64,000 nt of DNA, taken from positions 133,740 through 197,739 of the forward strand of contig CAADRB010000051.1 in the NCBI GenBank assembly GCA_900708905.1, read 5' to 3'. The notes beneath the pieces are model-generated. The model was given only the letters and a program-made list of their open reading frames with translations, made no database searches and was not told the origin of the DNA. How positions within the stretch are numbered: the first letter of the stretch is position 1; each line of letters starts with the position of its first letter. Source of the DNA: Hymenolepis diminuta. Taxonomy: Eukaryota; Platyhelminthes; Cestoda; Cyclophyllidea; Hymenolepididae. Both the position numbers and the translations under genes were made by a program. Positions 11,885 to 25,600 of the stretch are shown here, piece by piece.

Positions 11885-12010
11885 CTTCAGAGTCTTACTT
11901 CATTTGATATTTGGGTTCGGGTTGTACAATATTTACTAAACGTGTATTGCACTTTCCAAAAGTTCAAATTTCACAATTTTTCCCTGGATTGCCGCAAGTA
12001 CTCTTAAAGG
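11885..12010 (-). repeat. Dispersed repeat R2, copy c
   Basis: Reverse-complement partner of 11150-11275, running from ACTTCATTTGATATTTGGGT to GGATTGCCGCAAG. The high similarity of the two arms compared with the diverged copies at 6570-6720 and 34900-35030 suggests that the inverted pair formed more recently. Confidence 0.65.
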
Positions 12011-13243
12011 ATGAAATCATATGACGATCCACAATATCCTTCTTCCAAAAAACCTAACTCTTTCTAATTCACCCTCAAGCACCAAGACCCTCGCAACCGG
12101 CACAGTAGTTTGCGTACTCAATCATCGTCCGAATGATATATGAATGGAAGGTATCATGAGAGCTCGGCGAGGAGGCGTACTATATGAAGTGGATGTCGAT
12201 GGTCAAACCTGAGTGTGTCATGAGAATTATCTCCGTCCCCCAATTCGCGATAGTTTCATCAAACATGGGAACGGATCCTCTGCATATCATATTGGGTGTC
12301 TTTGACCTCCCATCGCTTGGAAATGATGGGAACTCAAAAATTCAACTTCCAGTTATAATTCATATTTACTTCCATTGAATTATGAGTGTGCTGAAAGACA
12401 TTCCAGTTAATATGATAATTATTGGATTGCACAAAGTTGAAAACGGTAATCGAACATGTATAATACTAAATATTAAATGTGTAAATGAAAGCTCAAAGGG
12501 CTCAAAAAAGAAATGAAGATCCGAGTAGAAATAAAACTGCATTTCACATGAAAGATAAGTATTGTAAGATAATGACAAATACATAATCGATATAAATGCA
12601 TATGCAAGTGATATACGTGACATTAATCAAAAATGATAAACAGAAAGAAAATTTTTTAAAATATACAAAGCACAAAAATGAAAATATGGAAAACAAAGAA
12701 ATACATGAAATAAACTGGTATTTATAAAACTTATTTTAAATAGTATGGTGGTATGGCAATAGGATATGAATTTAACATTATTAATAAGATATAATAACAA
12801 ATAAACTATACGTAAGGAATTAACATATCCCGAAGGAATTGTATTAAAAATATTTATCAAATATATCATAAAATTTGTTTTATTTGTTTGCTCTAATAAG
12901 AGTTAAAATTAGTCTACCCGATTCTGTTGGAATCAAAACTATGTTATCATAATAAACAACCTTCGAATCTGTCTTAATTTCGCCAGCCAAATTCCATGGA
13001 AATATTACCTCCTGCCCACAGCCAAAAAGACAGTTAAGAAGAATATAAATAGCAAAACCAAGTTCTGTTCCACGTAAAGTAAACAAAATAGATTGGTACA
13101 AAACTGTATGAGCCTTTGCCGTTCACAGCAAAATTGCATATCCTCCGTTAAAGACAAAAGAGACTTTGCAAGCCGACAATTTTCCACCTTGCCATGGCAC
13201 ATTGACGTTGAAAAGCGGCCGACTGACCGAGCTACTGACCGTT
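12011..13243. other. AT-rich stretch without a supported gene
   Basis: Open frames on the - strand between 12366 and 13202 are rich in Ile, Phe, Leu and Tyr because of base composition. No matched splice sites, start context or homology were found. Confidence 0.55.
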
Positions 13244-13500
13244 TGCTCTGTAGCGGATGCTACGCAAATAAGCCCTTTTGCAAATCCTCAGTAATTCTCC
13301 TAAGCAGTCCAAATAGCCTCTAGCAGAGTCCTTTAGTATAAATTTAGCTAGGCTATACTCAAAGTAACAAGAACAAAAAGGTATTGAATGGAGAGGGTTT
13401 ATTGGTCACTATATGGTTCACCGCCAAAAGCTTAGTCATCAAATACAATAAACGCTACGCTGCAGGGATATTGATTGCTGATTGGCTGGGGAGGCCTCTG
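13244..13500 (+). repeat. Dispersed repeat R3, copy a
   Basis: Begins TGTAGCGGATGCTAC, continues through CTCCTAAGCAGTCCA and GGAGAGGGTTTATTG, and ends near TGCAGGGATATTGATTGC. The same order of blocks occurs at 54663-54970. The TG start suggests a solo LTR, but the 3' edge is not clear. Confidence 0.65.
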
Positions 13501-13614
13501 TGCGCAAGTGCATGCTTGTTCGCTACCCAATCATTTACACATCCGCACTTTCCAGTGTTCTAGTGACCAGCTTTGGTAGCGACGTGAAATTTACAGCTCT
13601 TTCATCCTCCTGAA

Positions 13615-13920
13615 TATCCGTCCCATAGACTATCAGAAAAGTCTGATTCAAAATTGAGACTAATCACATCGAATTTGCATTACTTGCGTTGAAGACGATG
13701 AAAGCACTATTAGTTGATATTTCTGTCACGAATGTTTGTCTGTAATTTATGCGAATTTCCATTCGACGGATTAGCAGAAAAGTCTGATCTTAAAGTGAAA
13801 TAAGTCACTTCAAATACTAAATATCTTCCTTGTGGGCGAGAGAAAGCACTATTCAGTTGCTCGTCTGTCCTTTCTCCAATTATCCATTCAATGGATTAGT
13901 GGAAAGGTCCATTTAACCTG
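13615..13920 (+). repeat. Degenerate tandem repeat, period about 125-140 bp
   Basis: The blocks CAGAAAAGTCTGAT (13634 and 13775, with GTGGAAAGGTCC at 13900) and GAAAGCACTATT (near 13702 and 13845) recur in the same order, followed each time by a GTCTGT-like segment. This gives a little over two diverged units. No coding content. Confidence 0.5.
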
Positions 13921-13929
13921 ACTGGCCAG

Positions 13930-14410
13930 TCCTGACGCTCCAGAGTCCTCGTTTGCTGTCAATTAGGCATTCGTAAACAATGGAGTCTGGTGCCTACACA
14001 GGACTACGACAAGGTGAGGGTTGGTTTCCCTATCTTCGGGCCCGCACACAAATGAACCTTAGCCTAACGCACCTTCCCCCTTTAAACCACCACAACCGTA
14101 TGGATATCAAACCTAAGAAAGAACCTAAATGAAACCGCCAACCGTGGAACATAAAAGAAAAAGAAACCGCCCCCCTGAAAGTCTCTTAATCCCACTCATC
14201 TGCGTTTAGTCTACCAGCAGCCGCCGCTTGGGTCCGCCGAGTAGGACTCATTCTAGTGGATACAATAATGACTCACATCCACCTCCACCTAGACGCGAGA
14301 TGCTTTGGCCATCAGAAAATGAGAGGGGGCCAAAGGCTCCGAAGCTGGGCACCATAGGTGAGACGCATTGCACCCATTCTGCTGGAAATGGATGTTTCTT
14401 CGATGGTTAA
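13930..14410. other. GC-rich island of unknown origin
   Basis: This stretch contains runs such as GGGCCCGCACAC, CCACCTCCACCTAGACGCG and GAGAGGGGGCCAAAGGC in otherwise AT-rich DNA. A 60-codon + frame at 14228-14410 is rich in Pro, Arg and Gly but matches nothing I recognise. It might be part of an inserted retroelement or an unrecognised exon. Confidence 0.35.
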
Positions 14411-17400
14411 GCAGTCATTTAGTTCTACAAATTAGCTTAAAGGAATAAGAAAGAAGATAAGAAAAATGATATGATACAAAAGGCTTCTGACAACTTCATC
14501 TTAAACTTCTGGAATCAAAATACGTCTCCATACTAGCCATAGCTATGCAACACTTAAGTTCAAAGGAAATGAAGAAAGAAATAAGGGAGGAAAGAGAAAA
14601 ATAGAAGCTAAGAATAACTATAACATGCTCGAAATCTCTTGTAAGATCAGCTGAGCTTAGATTGGAGGATTATGGTCAGACAAAGGTTTCCTTAATTACA
14701 ATTAACAGAACTACGAGAAGGAAGGTAATCAGACAGAAATTTTTGTTCGGGATACACACGCACACGAATTACAAAGATGGAGGCCGAGTCAGTTAGAAGC
14801 ATTTGCCACTACGCTGGCACACCGTTTTCTCCCTGTTTTAGACATTTAGGCCTTTCTGTTCTTCTTCTTGGTGTCCCGCTGATTGGTTACTCCTCGATCA
14901 CCCTCATTGGTTCTCTCCATGGAGTGGCTTGTGATTGGTAATATGCAGAAGAAAGGAAGATATAATTGGTTAGTTTGCCTTTGGTCTCGATTTCGCCTTT
15001 ATTAATTGCGACCTTGTACTTACACCCTACAGGATTTCTACTTTCCAGAGAGGGGGAGAAAGACTACTAAGAACACTAAGGTCACTCTACATCCCAAGGA
15101 GTTTTACTAAATGCACAAGGGATCGCAATTAAATTACTACCTTCTTTGTCAGAAATCCAGTCAAAACAGAAGAGACTAATAAGAGAAGAAGAACTGTTGA
15201 AAAGCTACGTATGAGGAAATGAAAAAAAGGACTGGATCTGAAAGAAGCTCAACAGTTGTGGATATTTTTCCAAAATCAGAAATCTCAGCACCTTTATTAG
15301 CGATCTGAATTGCATATACTAACCAAAGTCTTAGCCACAATCACAACATTTTTCAATAGGCACCTAGTTTTATTACTTCAGCATAATAACTATTTGCATA
15401 ATTAACATGTTAAATTTTGTATTAATGAAAAGGGCTCTTTTACATTTGCTGAATTGCATCTCCAAACTCTGCAAACTTATTGACACACTCAAAACCGATT
15501 TTGGTGAATCTTTTGGAAAAATTGAAGTGATTAATTTGGGCGCTGTGGTGTGAACATTGCATCACATTGCTAAGGTACTTTTGCACGTTTTATCAGAATC
15601 AGAATTTAAAGATTTTGACGGAATCTTTTCATGCAGTATTCTTCTTCAGATTTAGGTTCATCGACTACAATTGTGACTAAGAGGCGCAAGGAGAAGGTGC
15701 GATAGCACTTTTTTTCAATATATGTAATTTTTGGTATTAGCGATTCGCTGAAAGAATCTGAAGAAAGGCAATTTACCTTCATCCGAGATTTTGATAATTT
15801 GGTAATACTGATTATCATATTCTCTTTAGAGGAATAGTGCTATTAAAGACGCTGTCGAAGAAAATAAGGTCTAAAGTCGGATGCACTTTCTGCAAATTTT
15901 TTAGGAAAGCGCTCCTTCAACTTCATTCGCTCTTATTTCATTCATTTTATTTAAATGTTTAACGTGTTATTTTGAGCTGCGAAATTTTGCATTTCAAGGT
16001 CAAACAAAATATTTCATAGCCTATTTTAAATCCATATTCTAAGTTTACCTGGCCTTATTTCTTCTCACGCTTACAGCTCTCGTGTGAGACTTTGAATTCT
16101 CAAAATATCTAGTAGGGTTTTTTCTAGCTGATTTTAATTCACTCAATGAAATGCGATTGAAAATGTCAAAAATTCGAAATTGAAAATGTGACTAATTGGT
16201 TTTTCCACGCAGGTGGAAAATGATTGTACATTAGATAGCGCAATCGCAATTGGTTTCCTTTATTTCACGTCAATTATTCAAATTAACCGTTATATATTGG
16301 TTATTTCGAAGAGTCAACAACTAAATAGTGGGAACATGGGGGGAGAGGAGAGTTGACGAGACAAGACTTGACTGCCTAAAGTCTACATAATTAAAGTTTG
16401 AAATTCGTTGAACTCACTACCAATTCACAATAAATCATAATATTGAACAAGGTTGCTTCCATAGTTAGAATAAATGGTGATAAGTGATCACCGGGAAATA
16501 ATATTCTTGAGCCTCTCTATTCTCTACTTAGCATTAAGCCATACGCGTATACACTGTAATTTCAGGCGAGAGTATTTGATTGAATTTAGGTGAGAGCAGA
16601 TACTGCAAATTTCGGCAAATTTATTAAGAAACTCCACCTCAATAGTCAGTTTCGATTTGGGAACCCTCTTTTTTCTCTCTTGAAAAAGGCATTATTATTA
16701 TTGAGAGAGCAAGTAGACTTCTCATACTCTTAAACTACTGTAGTTAAGATGGAAAGAGATATCGAATCCAGGTTCCTATTTTGCTATTCAGTTCAATTTT
16801 GTTGAACCTATCGATAAACAAATTAAATCACTCCATATCTTTCACATGATATTACTAACTTCTGGTGACAGTAAAGTTTAGGATAAAATTATTAAAATAT
16901 AACATTCATTTAGTAAAATAATATTCAACTTTAATTGTTCTGGGTATATCTACGAGAGGATTTATCCAGCATTTATAGTAATAACAGCAGATATCGTTAT
17001 TATTATCTCAAAATTACTGCGGCTTCATCGAAAAGATCATTGGTTTAATTATCTCAAGTTTGCTTTGTTTTTGAAAATAAATTGCGTCCTTGATGATCTA
17101 AAAGTTGCTCTTATCAGGTCCGATCTATGATCGTCCCAAAGGGTCTTACTTAGAGTCCGCTGCTTAATGTTTATTGTAACATAGCTGAACTTTTCAAAAA
17201 CTAAACTTTAGAATGTATCCTTAAATTCCTAATCGCTAATTAACTTCCGCGTAATTTGAAGCTGATGGAGTGTTGGATTTAGTACGCAAGTTTGGACTTG
17301 TCATTTAGGTTCAATCAAATGAGCTGCCAACACATACTATCCAGGAGGTAGTTAGCATAACTCAAACCAATAATTATTAAACTTGATCTACTGAATATAT

Positions 17401-20400
17401 TTTGATTTAATAAAATGCTGTCTTTAACGTTGAAAATCACCAGGTGAATGCTTTCATCATTTGGTGCAGTCGATTTCTCCGTCAGTCCAACACTTTTAAT
17501 GTTGGAAATTCGGGTATTAGGCCTCGATATTGGGAATATAAACGCAAAGGCCTAGAATCATAGAATCGGCTTTTTCTCCTATTTTTAAAGATAGATTTAA
17601 CCGAATATAAACATTTTCAGTCATTTTCATGTGACCGAAATAACCACCGCCCTCATTACTCAAAATTTTGAGTAATCTTTACTTTTTATCTTCAATTTAC
17701 ATTCTCATCCATTTTCTGTAACTTTAATGTTAGGACATTTAAATTCGACACATGACAGAAACTTGATTGCCAATTTGTCATTGAAAGACGTCAATCATGT
17801 CAGGGTAACTAATTAGGTTTAGTTTCGGTAACTAAACTTCCTGATTTATGACAGAATCATTTTTGTCATTACATTGCCTCGAGCACCTTTCCAAAAGTTA
17901 ATATCTTTTAAGTGAAATATACGCCTTTTCTCTCTTAAAGGCTTAGAATAAAGAAGATAGCAAAGGAATCATATGATTGAATGCTATTCATTTTAAAGAT
18001 TGTTACTAATATTAACAAGCACTCTATTTTGTAATTTTACTTATCCCGTTAGTATTTCAGTATCAAGCATGAATTCCAAGATGGTCTGCAATTCAAATTC
18101 ACTACTATCCTCAATACTTGTTTTCATCCTTCCCTACCTGTTCTAAAATTGTGGGGATAAAATTTTCCTATTGTTCCTTACTGTCCTTTAAGGGTTGGAT
18201 ACTGCGACAAAGTTTGACTTTTTTCCTTACAGATATTAAGCCATTCAAACGAATGTGAATTGGCCTTCTTTCGGAACGACAGATACCAAGATCGTGTGGT
18301 GAAGATTCGTGACAGTAACTATTTCATTTTTGCTTTCTGTTAATCTCTTAATTCAACTTTCCCCGTTGAGATAAAGAACTTTCTCTCCATTAAATAATAT
18401 ATTAGTGATCTCACTGTAAAATATACAAGAGGTTAGTTGCCCTGAGGTATCATATGACAATATTATAGAGTGTTTTTGTCACAAAGTTGTAAATTAGACT
18501 GATACTCTACTATTAGTCAATGCCCGGTGAGATTCCACTACGGTTAGTCAAATTCAGAGGTAAGAAAACCAATCCGTCAAATTGTGGACAAATTTTTGAA
18601 ATTGCACTCGCTTACATAGATTTAGACCGATGAACAACTGATTGACTACCTTGTCTATCAATAAATGAGGCCGTAATGAGATTTCATTCAAGGGCGGGAA
18701 TTTTGACAACCAGTAACGGGTAATTCGAAACTTGAAGAGCAAAATCAATCAATATCTCTTAAAAGCACCGTTATTGTTCCAAATGCAGGACATAGAGTGT
18801 GCCCTAGAGTAGGTTTGTGTGCTTACGCATGTGGACCTTCACCTTCACCTCGCCCTATCTATAAGATATTTTGTAGCTTGAAGGAAGGACAGTGAGTCAT
18901 ACCCAGAACAGAAATAAGTTTCGTGTGTGGAAGGTAACTGGAGAGAATCGATAAGCCGATACGTATGTCAAGAACGCGAGACTAATCGATTAAGTATTTC
19001 AATTCTTTCAATGGAAGATTGTCAAATTGTCAAGATTTCACAAATTTTTACAGTAATTATGAATTGTTCTGCCGGAACTCGTTTCTTATAGTTAAGAAAT
19101 GTAGGTGTTACTCCAATACAGCTGCAGTTGCAATTAATTCAGGTCGAATAGAACTCACAGAACCTAGTTATTAATTTCGTAAAGAAATAAAAGTTCCTTA
19201 CTACAACTGAGCGTCGAAAATCAACCCAGTGTCAGAATGATAACAGTTTTGTCCGGAGTAAGACGCAAGAGCAGCGTGCCCCGACGTACCAATAAGAAAG
19301 ATGAAATTGCACAACTCAAGCCGAAACATGGCCTATCGTTTATCTTTTTTGGCGAGGAGACCAATTATTCTGAGAGAACAGGAACCGAGGGACTTAGGAA
19401 TCTCCCGTTTATGAGCCTTGCTTAATTCTTTGATATGAACTGCTCTAGTGTACGTTAGCTGATATTAAAATTTTAAGCCGAGAGCAATGTAGGAAATGGT
19501 AATGTAATATTCTTCTGCGAACTTTAACTTTAAATGTGCTTGCAAATAATTAGTCTGTTTATTTAAAGATCATATAGGGCAGACGTATTTAAAAATAGGA
19601 TGAACAGTCTTCAAATTCAAGTACATTGGAGAGATATCTCTGCGAGGCTTTACAATTATTTTTTCTGCAATTTGACATTCTTTACCACCTTCGATTTAGT
19701 TTTGAATGCTATATTCATAGAAACATTATCTCTTTATTTCGTTGAACAGCCTTGAATTGGAAGTAAAAGTATGGAAATGCAAATATGTCAGCGCAAAATT
19801 TAAGAAGAGCTGCCATTTTCCTCTTTTCACCTTCGTTGTATCCGACATAGGAGTTTTGTGTGCTTACATTTTAACATGAGATAACCAAATGCCTATTCAA
19901 ATATTGTCAGAATTTGCAATAACTGGTAATGTATAAGACTGCAAAATGTCTCCTTAATCGGAACTTCCATCCCATCATCTCATTGTAGCTTCTTGAAATA
20001 TATGAACCTTGGGGTCACCAGAGGTGGACGATTCAAAGCCCCAGAATAGAGATTAAGACAAAAGTCTCAGTAAGGATGGTGATTTGACGAAAAATGGTTG
20101 AGAGAGCTAAAAATTAAATATTAAGGTGGATGCGGGAGATTGTGCTGACACCCAAATAGGTGTCGTTTTAGGAACTGGCTCGGTCATTGCAAATAGGAAA
20201 CGGTTGTTGGAGCTGGCAGCGACCGGCTTGAGTTGGCCGATTGAAGCTCAAAATAAGAGCTAAGACTGTAAAGTTGACTCTTTTAGCTTAATGGGGTAAA
20301 CTCATAACTGAGAACTTATGTACTACAGATAGGCAAGAACAGTTCGAATAGTTTAAAAACCCAGTCCAGATTTGCGAAGGGAAACTAGTCTAGTGATTGA

Positions 20401-21058
20401 GTGACTCAAAATGAAAATCTCCAAAGCTGTTTGACCGACAACGATGTCCTCATGTTCATACGGATCTTGGCAACATTTTGGTAGATTGATAACCTGATGT
20501 CTGGGGGTTTAGAGACGGTTCCATATTGTTGAAAGGCTCTCCGTAAACACAAGCCTTGCGGTAAGCAACTGCTAATCCTGATTAAGTCTTCCAAATTTAA
20601 TCTGAAAACAATTTCATTGGGGTATAAAATACATTCACCTCAAGTTCTTTAATGGAATCTTAGGCTTATAAGAGCTTGAATATTATTCCATCTTCCCTAG
20701 TCCATGCTAAGCACGGTGAAATTTTGAACGCTAAAATATAACGAATTTCACGCAAAAATTTCGTAATGTGATTTATTTCATTGTTTTAGCTGGAGTTCAT
20801 TCTTACACCAAAGCTAAAATGAAATTTCTACTTTATGGGAAAATTGGGTCAACCAAAAAGTGATTATTATGTCCGAAACCTATAAATTGGCACGCAAAGC
20901 GAAAGAAAACGGAACATTGAGAAAGTGAATTATTCTTCGATCTCCAAATGATTTAAACCGATTTAGCCCGAGACTCAGACCTGTTAATAATAGAAATACA
21001 TTAAATTGAATTAAGTTTTCTGATTCATTGCAAAGAAACGATTAAATTTTCATAAGTA
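14411..21058. other. Long gene-free AT-rich stretch
   Basis: I found no exon supported by splice sites, homology or signal sequence on either strand. The open frames at 15606-15818, 18554-18748, 19237-19425 and 20406-20594 are isolated and unrecognised. The sequence looks like old, heavily mutated non-coding DNA. Confidence 0.5.
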
Positions 21059-22364
21059 TCAGGTTGTAACAGAAGTTCTGTCCAATTTTCGAGCTATGTG
21101 TTCAGAGTACGATTGCTTCCATTTAGCTTGTTAATGTTGTGTGCTTGTCTATGGTAATTAATAAAATATTATTTCTTCCTAGAGATCGTGTGATTAATTA
21201 TCGTTATTAATAACTCTTTCTAGCCCTATTATGCACTCCAAATAAAGAACATATGAGGCATTATTTCTGTTCGAATTTCATCAGGGAAATACGGCAAGCT
21301 CAGCAGCAAAAACAGTTAAAGACACCTGTGGAAATGATGCTGTGAATGAAAAGACCTGCAGAAGGTGGTTTTCTGCAGCTGATTTCAAAAAGGATGACTT
21401 CAGCCTGAAAGACGAGAGACGAACCGAGCGCAGGATGCTCAAATAAACTCAATTCTGAGCAACTGCAAGTTACCATTGATGAAAATCCAACCTGCATCAC
21501 TAGAGAACTGAGCAAAACCTTTCACATAAGGCGCCATATGACCATATATATGGCTTGGCATGAAAAGACTTGGTTAGGAAAATCTCAAAGGCTTGGAAAT
21601 GAGTCCCACACGATTTGTCACAAATCAACATGCAACAGCATGTGACCTGTTGTGTTTCACTGCGTTCTCGTGAACTGAACTTCAAGCACCTTTTTAGACC
21701 GAATCATAACTGACAGCGACGAGAGGCGGTGGATCCTTTACAACGATGGTAAGCTCAAAAGACAGTGGTCCAAAGCCAATTCCACAACCGAGACAATTCA
21801 GGACTGCACTCGGAGAAAATTCTTTTGTGTGTATGGCGGGATTTGAAGGGAATTGTTTATTATGAACCAAAGGGTAACACTCAAACAATGACATCTGAAG
21901 TTGACTGTCAGCAGCTAACTCGTTTAGAAGCAATTAACGGCAGGAAAAACGGTCTTCTTTGATCAATCGAAAAGGATCGATTCTGTACCATGACAATGCC
22001 AGACTCCCACTTCAAGAGCAACCAAAAATCTCGTTGAAGAATTTGGCTGGGAAGTCATGTATCACCTACCATATTCCCCCGATCTTGCACCAACCGATTT
22101 CCATCTTTCTAGGAGCTTACAGAATCATTTAATAGGACTTCCAAGGCTTACTTCAAGAGAAGAGGTCGAAATGAAGCTAGTGCCATTTTTTGAGTCCGTG
22201 CTGGCTAAATTCTAAGAAGATGGAGTGAGAAAGCTCATGACAAGGTGGGAAGATGTAACTAATAAAAATGGTGACTGTGTTGAACACTAACTAAATGTAT
22301 TTTGGCAAAATTTTCACTTTAATTTTAAATTTAAAAAATGGACAGAACTTCTGTTACAAGGTGA
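21059..22364 (+). mobile_element. Mariner-family transposon, copy 1 (complete ends, dead transposase)
   Basis: The ends carry inverted repeats, TTGTAACAGAAGTTCTGTCC at 21064-21083 and its reverse complement at 22340-22359, with an outer TCA/TGA. A TA dinucleotide flanks each end (21057-21058 and 22365-22366), as expected for mariner insertion. The element is 1306 bp, the usual mariner size. The transposase frame is broken by stops and frameshifts, so it is not autonomous. Confidence 0.9.
21265..22215 (+). pseudogene. Mariner transposase pseudogene (copy 1)
   Basis: Fragments in several + frames follow the order of a mariner transposase. There is an N-terminal helix-turn-helix with NEKTCRRWFSA, then RIITDSDERRW and LKRQW around the first catalytic Asp, then WRDLKGIVYYE and TSEVDCQQLTRL, then HDNARLPL-like sequence around the second Asp, and YSPDLAPTDFHL with the third. 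In-frame stops lie, for example, near 21444 and after 21960, and frame changes near 21700 and 21970. Intact relatives have about 345 residues. Confidence 0.85.
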
Positions 22365-22439
22365 TATTTATCAACTTCAAACCAAAAACCTCACACTAAA
22401 TCATGTTAAATAAAGTAGTGATTGGTTCAAAAGAACTCC

Positions 22440-22640
22440 CCAAGACCATTGAGGCAAGTGATAGATAACAATTCTTAACTTTGGTAAAGGGAAGTTATCC
22501 TGGAGCTGCTCTAAGTAGAAACTCATGTTCAACCTTCCTCTTATTGATCAGAATTAATCAGTGGAGTTGGCCGTCCTCCTCAGTGAATGCGCGACAAAGT
22601 GCATCGATTTCATTGTCTCTGATTTGGCAGACGCTTATTC
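22440..22640 (+). repeat. Dispersed repeat R1, copy b
   Basis: It aligns with 43320-43510 through CTTAACTTTGGTAAAGG, then CAGAATTAATCAGTGGAGTTGGCC and GTGCATCGATTTC. It lies 75 bp beyond the mariner copy. Confidence 0.5.
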
Positions 22641-25600
22641 TGACCACTGCGAACATTTTTCACAAAATAGAAAATTTTTCGTATCGACTGGCATGTACAT
22701 ATCCGTTTTCTAGTTTACTGAAAAGCGCACTTATCAGTAGAAAATCCGACAACGAGACTGTCAGGTGACTTGATTCGAACTTACTTCAATGCTTTGAAGC
22801 TGAATTAATTTTTGTCCATCATTTACTAATTTATCGAGAGAAGTCAAACCAGTCTATCAGTAAGGCTTCTTTATTGCGAAACATTTAATTCATTTAAACA
22901 AATAATCATATCCAAAATCCAGTTTGAAGATCAGGTCTATTGCTTCTGAAATAATAATTACCCAAAGGAGAAAGGAAAATCGGAAACTTTTCTCTTTGAA
23001 ATCAAGATTTATCGATACTTCTTGTTGCAGTTATGATCTCATTGTCCATAAGAAATTATTCCATGGGACTTTTAGAACTGGATGAGAAGGGAAAATGGTG
23101 TAAAAGTGAAGTAGATGTCAATTTGCAGGAGGAATAATGAGCATTAATAAGTATTTTCTTACTCTCATTCGGTTCAAATTCGTCCTATTTTAGAAGACAA
23201 GCACTCAAATTAACCAAGTTTAGTGACTGATAGAGGTGTAGTAGCATTTATAAGTTTTATGGTGGAGAGATTTTGTCTTTATCCTTTTGACCGTCTTATT
23301 ACTTTAAATGGCCGATCATCCTATTTCAGATACACTTTTTCTTCTAATGACATGAATGCTAGTTGTACGAAATGAAGTTAAGTGGTTACTTACTCAAATA
23401 CACTTTAACTTGAATTCCGAGATTCTTAACTCAATCTCGGTTTATTTAAATTCGCACGGCCTTGACTAAAAATGAATCATTAGGACCAGTATTCGACAGA
23501 ACTCAAAGTTGGACACAAAAATAAGGCCTAGCATTGTCACTAAGTTTGTATATACAACAAAGAACAGGCCATTCTATAGACAAAATTAATATCAAGGTTA
23601 ACAGATTAGCTATTGCAGCCCATACTTTCAAATGTATATGTCAAAAACTTCCATATCGTTTCCGAAATTAAATATTCTTCAAAAAAGTATGGAAACCGAG
23701 AAAATAGATGCCTCGATATAAATTTGTTTCGTAGAAGAGGAAATCGATCGATTCAGTGTAGACTCCATCGAAAGTTTTTTTAATAAAGTGAAGTGCTTAT
23801 TTGGAAGATGTCAATGTAAGATGGGTCAAACCGACCAAGCTAAGACTGAAATAAGGGAACGCTTTTAGTAGAGAAGAATAGAGAGGAGACCGCAAAGTTT
23901 CAACCACTAAACTGAAAATTTCCGTTCAGTGAGGGGGATAGCTGATAAAGCATGTTAGATGACGGAAGAAATTAATAAACTGCTTAGAGGTGAAGGCGGG
24001 ATTAAGAAGGGATAAATTATGCGAGAAAAATTCATGACCACGAGTTTGTTCTTGGGAGACATAACTCCAACATCCACCACTGAATAATGGACAGTCTAAT
24101 AATGAATAACTAAATTCGTTTATTATATATATGTAGATATTAAATAAAGCAAGTGAATCGTCCATTTATTTAACCATTCTGTTCAAATTAACGAATTAGC
24201 CCAAGTCACCATTTAGAGAGAAAATAATAATCTACAACTATGTCAAGGGTGACACAGAGATTAGACGCATCAAAAGTAATGTTATCAAAGCATGACTAAT
24301 AATATGCTTTTCATATCCTCTTGTTAATCTTGAACGTTATTTGCCCTCAATGTGAAGATGATTTGATGTTCCATTTCTCATGTATGCTTAAAATACTAAC
24401 AGAACAGAATGTTCCCTCCCTCTCACTTTATCTAGAAAACTAAAAAAAACAATGCAGTCTATCAAACTGTCCTCCACATACATCTGACAGTTCAAATATA
24501 CACAACAAAGAAACCATGACTACACCATAGAAAAGTCCACGAAACACAAAGTCATCAAAACTTCTATGTGGAAATCTGTTCGTTAATTTATTCGTCCAGT
24601 TATTCGGGAACGAAAATTTGAATTAATATGTTATTGCTTAATTGTGCTTTGTATATCTATAACTTCAACGACTTATGAATTTAAGAGAAGATCTCCGTCC
24701 TGCATGGAAAGATACACAGCAGTTAGTTGTGCAATCTAAGACCGGATTTCAATAGAAATGAGGTTAAGGTCAAACTTTTTAACTTGAATATATCTGCAAA
24801 ACCTGACCAAGTCAAGCGTTTACCGATTAACAACGTTTGATCTGTACACATTAACAATATCATAAACACACACGAAATCACGTCAAATTTGTTACCAAAT
24901 GACAAGCAGACAAGAGTTAGTCACCATTCACGTGACATAAATAAAATTTAATATTTTTATACTGGTCTTGGTAAAAAATTTGTTGGGGCTAGTGATTAAT
25001 GTTCAACTTGAGTAAACAACAGTGACCCATGACGCGTCATTGTTTAATCTTTCCACAATCGTATCCGTCAGGAGCTGAAATTCTTGCTAGTACATACTAG
25101 CCAACGGCACTGTAACTTTAAGGATGGGAATGGTGCCACCAAGTAGTCTATATTCGATAGATTAAGGAAATACAAATAAATGGAAATCATTGTTCTTGAA
25201 AACCAGCATCTGTACAATTCTCACTCACTTTTCTTGAAAACTAAACTTTAACTGAACGCTCTCAAGGTTGTGACCCTAACTGCTATTTGAACTATGTATA
25301 AGCTTTGGTTTCACTATCAAAATTCCAAAATATACCTTTTTCCTACTCTTAGTAAATGTTATATTGAAAACTATGCACCCTTGTCCAAATCGTAAATTCA
25401 ATACTACCTCCTTGTCAAATAAACAAATGTAAAAACCTATCTGGACCATTCAAAAGCCGAGGACCCCGAAAATTCATGCAAAATTCTATGAAAATTGTTA
25501 TTTTATCCATTGTCTTCCTTCGAATATTTCCATTACCATCATCGGTTCGCTAATTGTTTTATGTTTATATCTGAGAGCAGTTTCCTTATTGGCTTAACCA

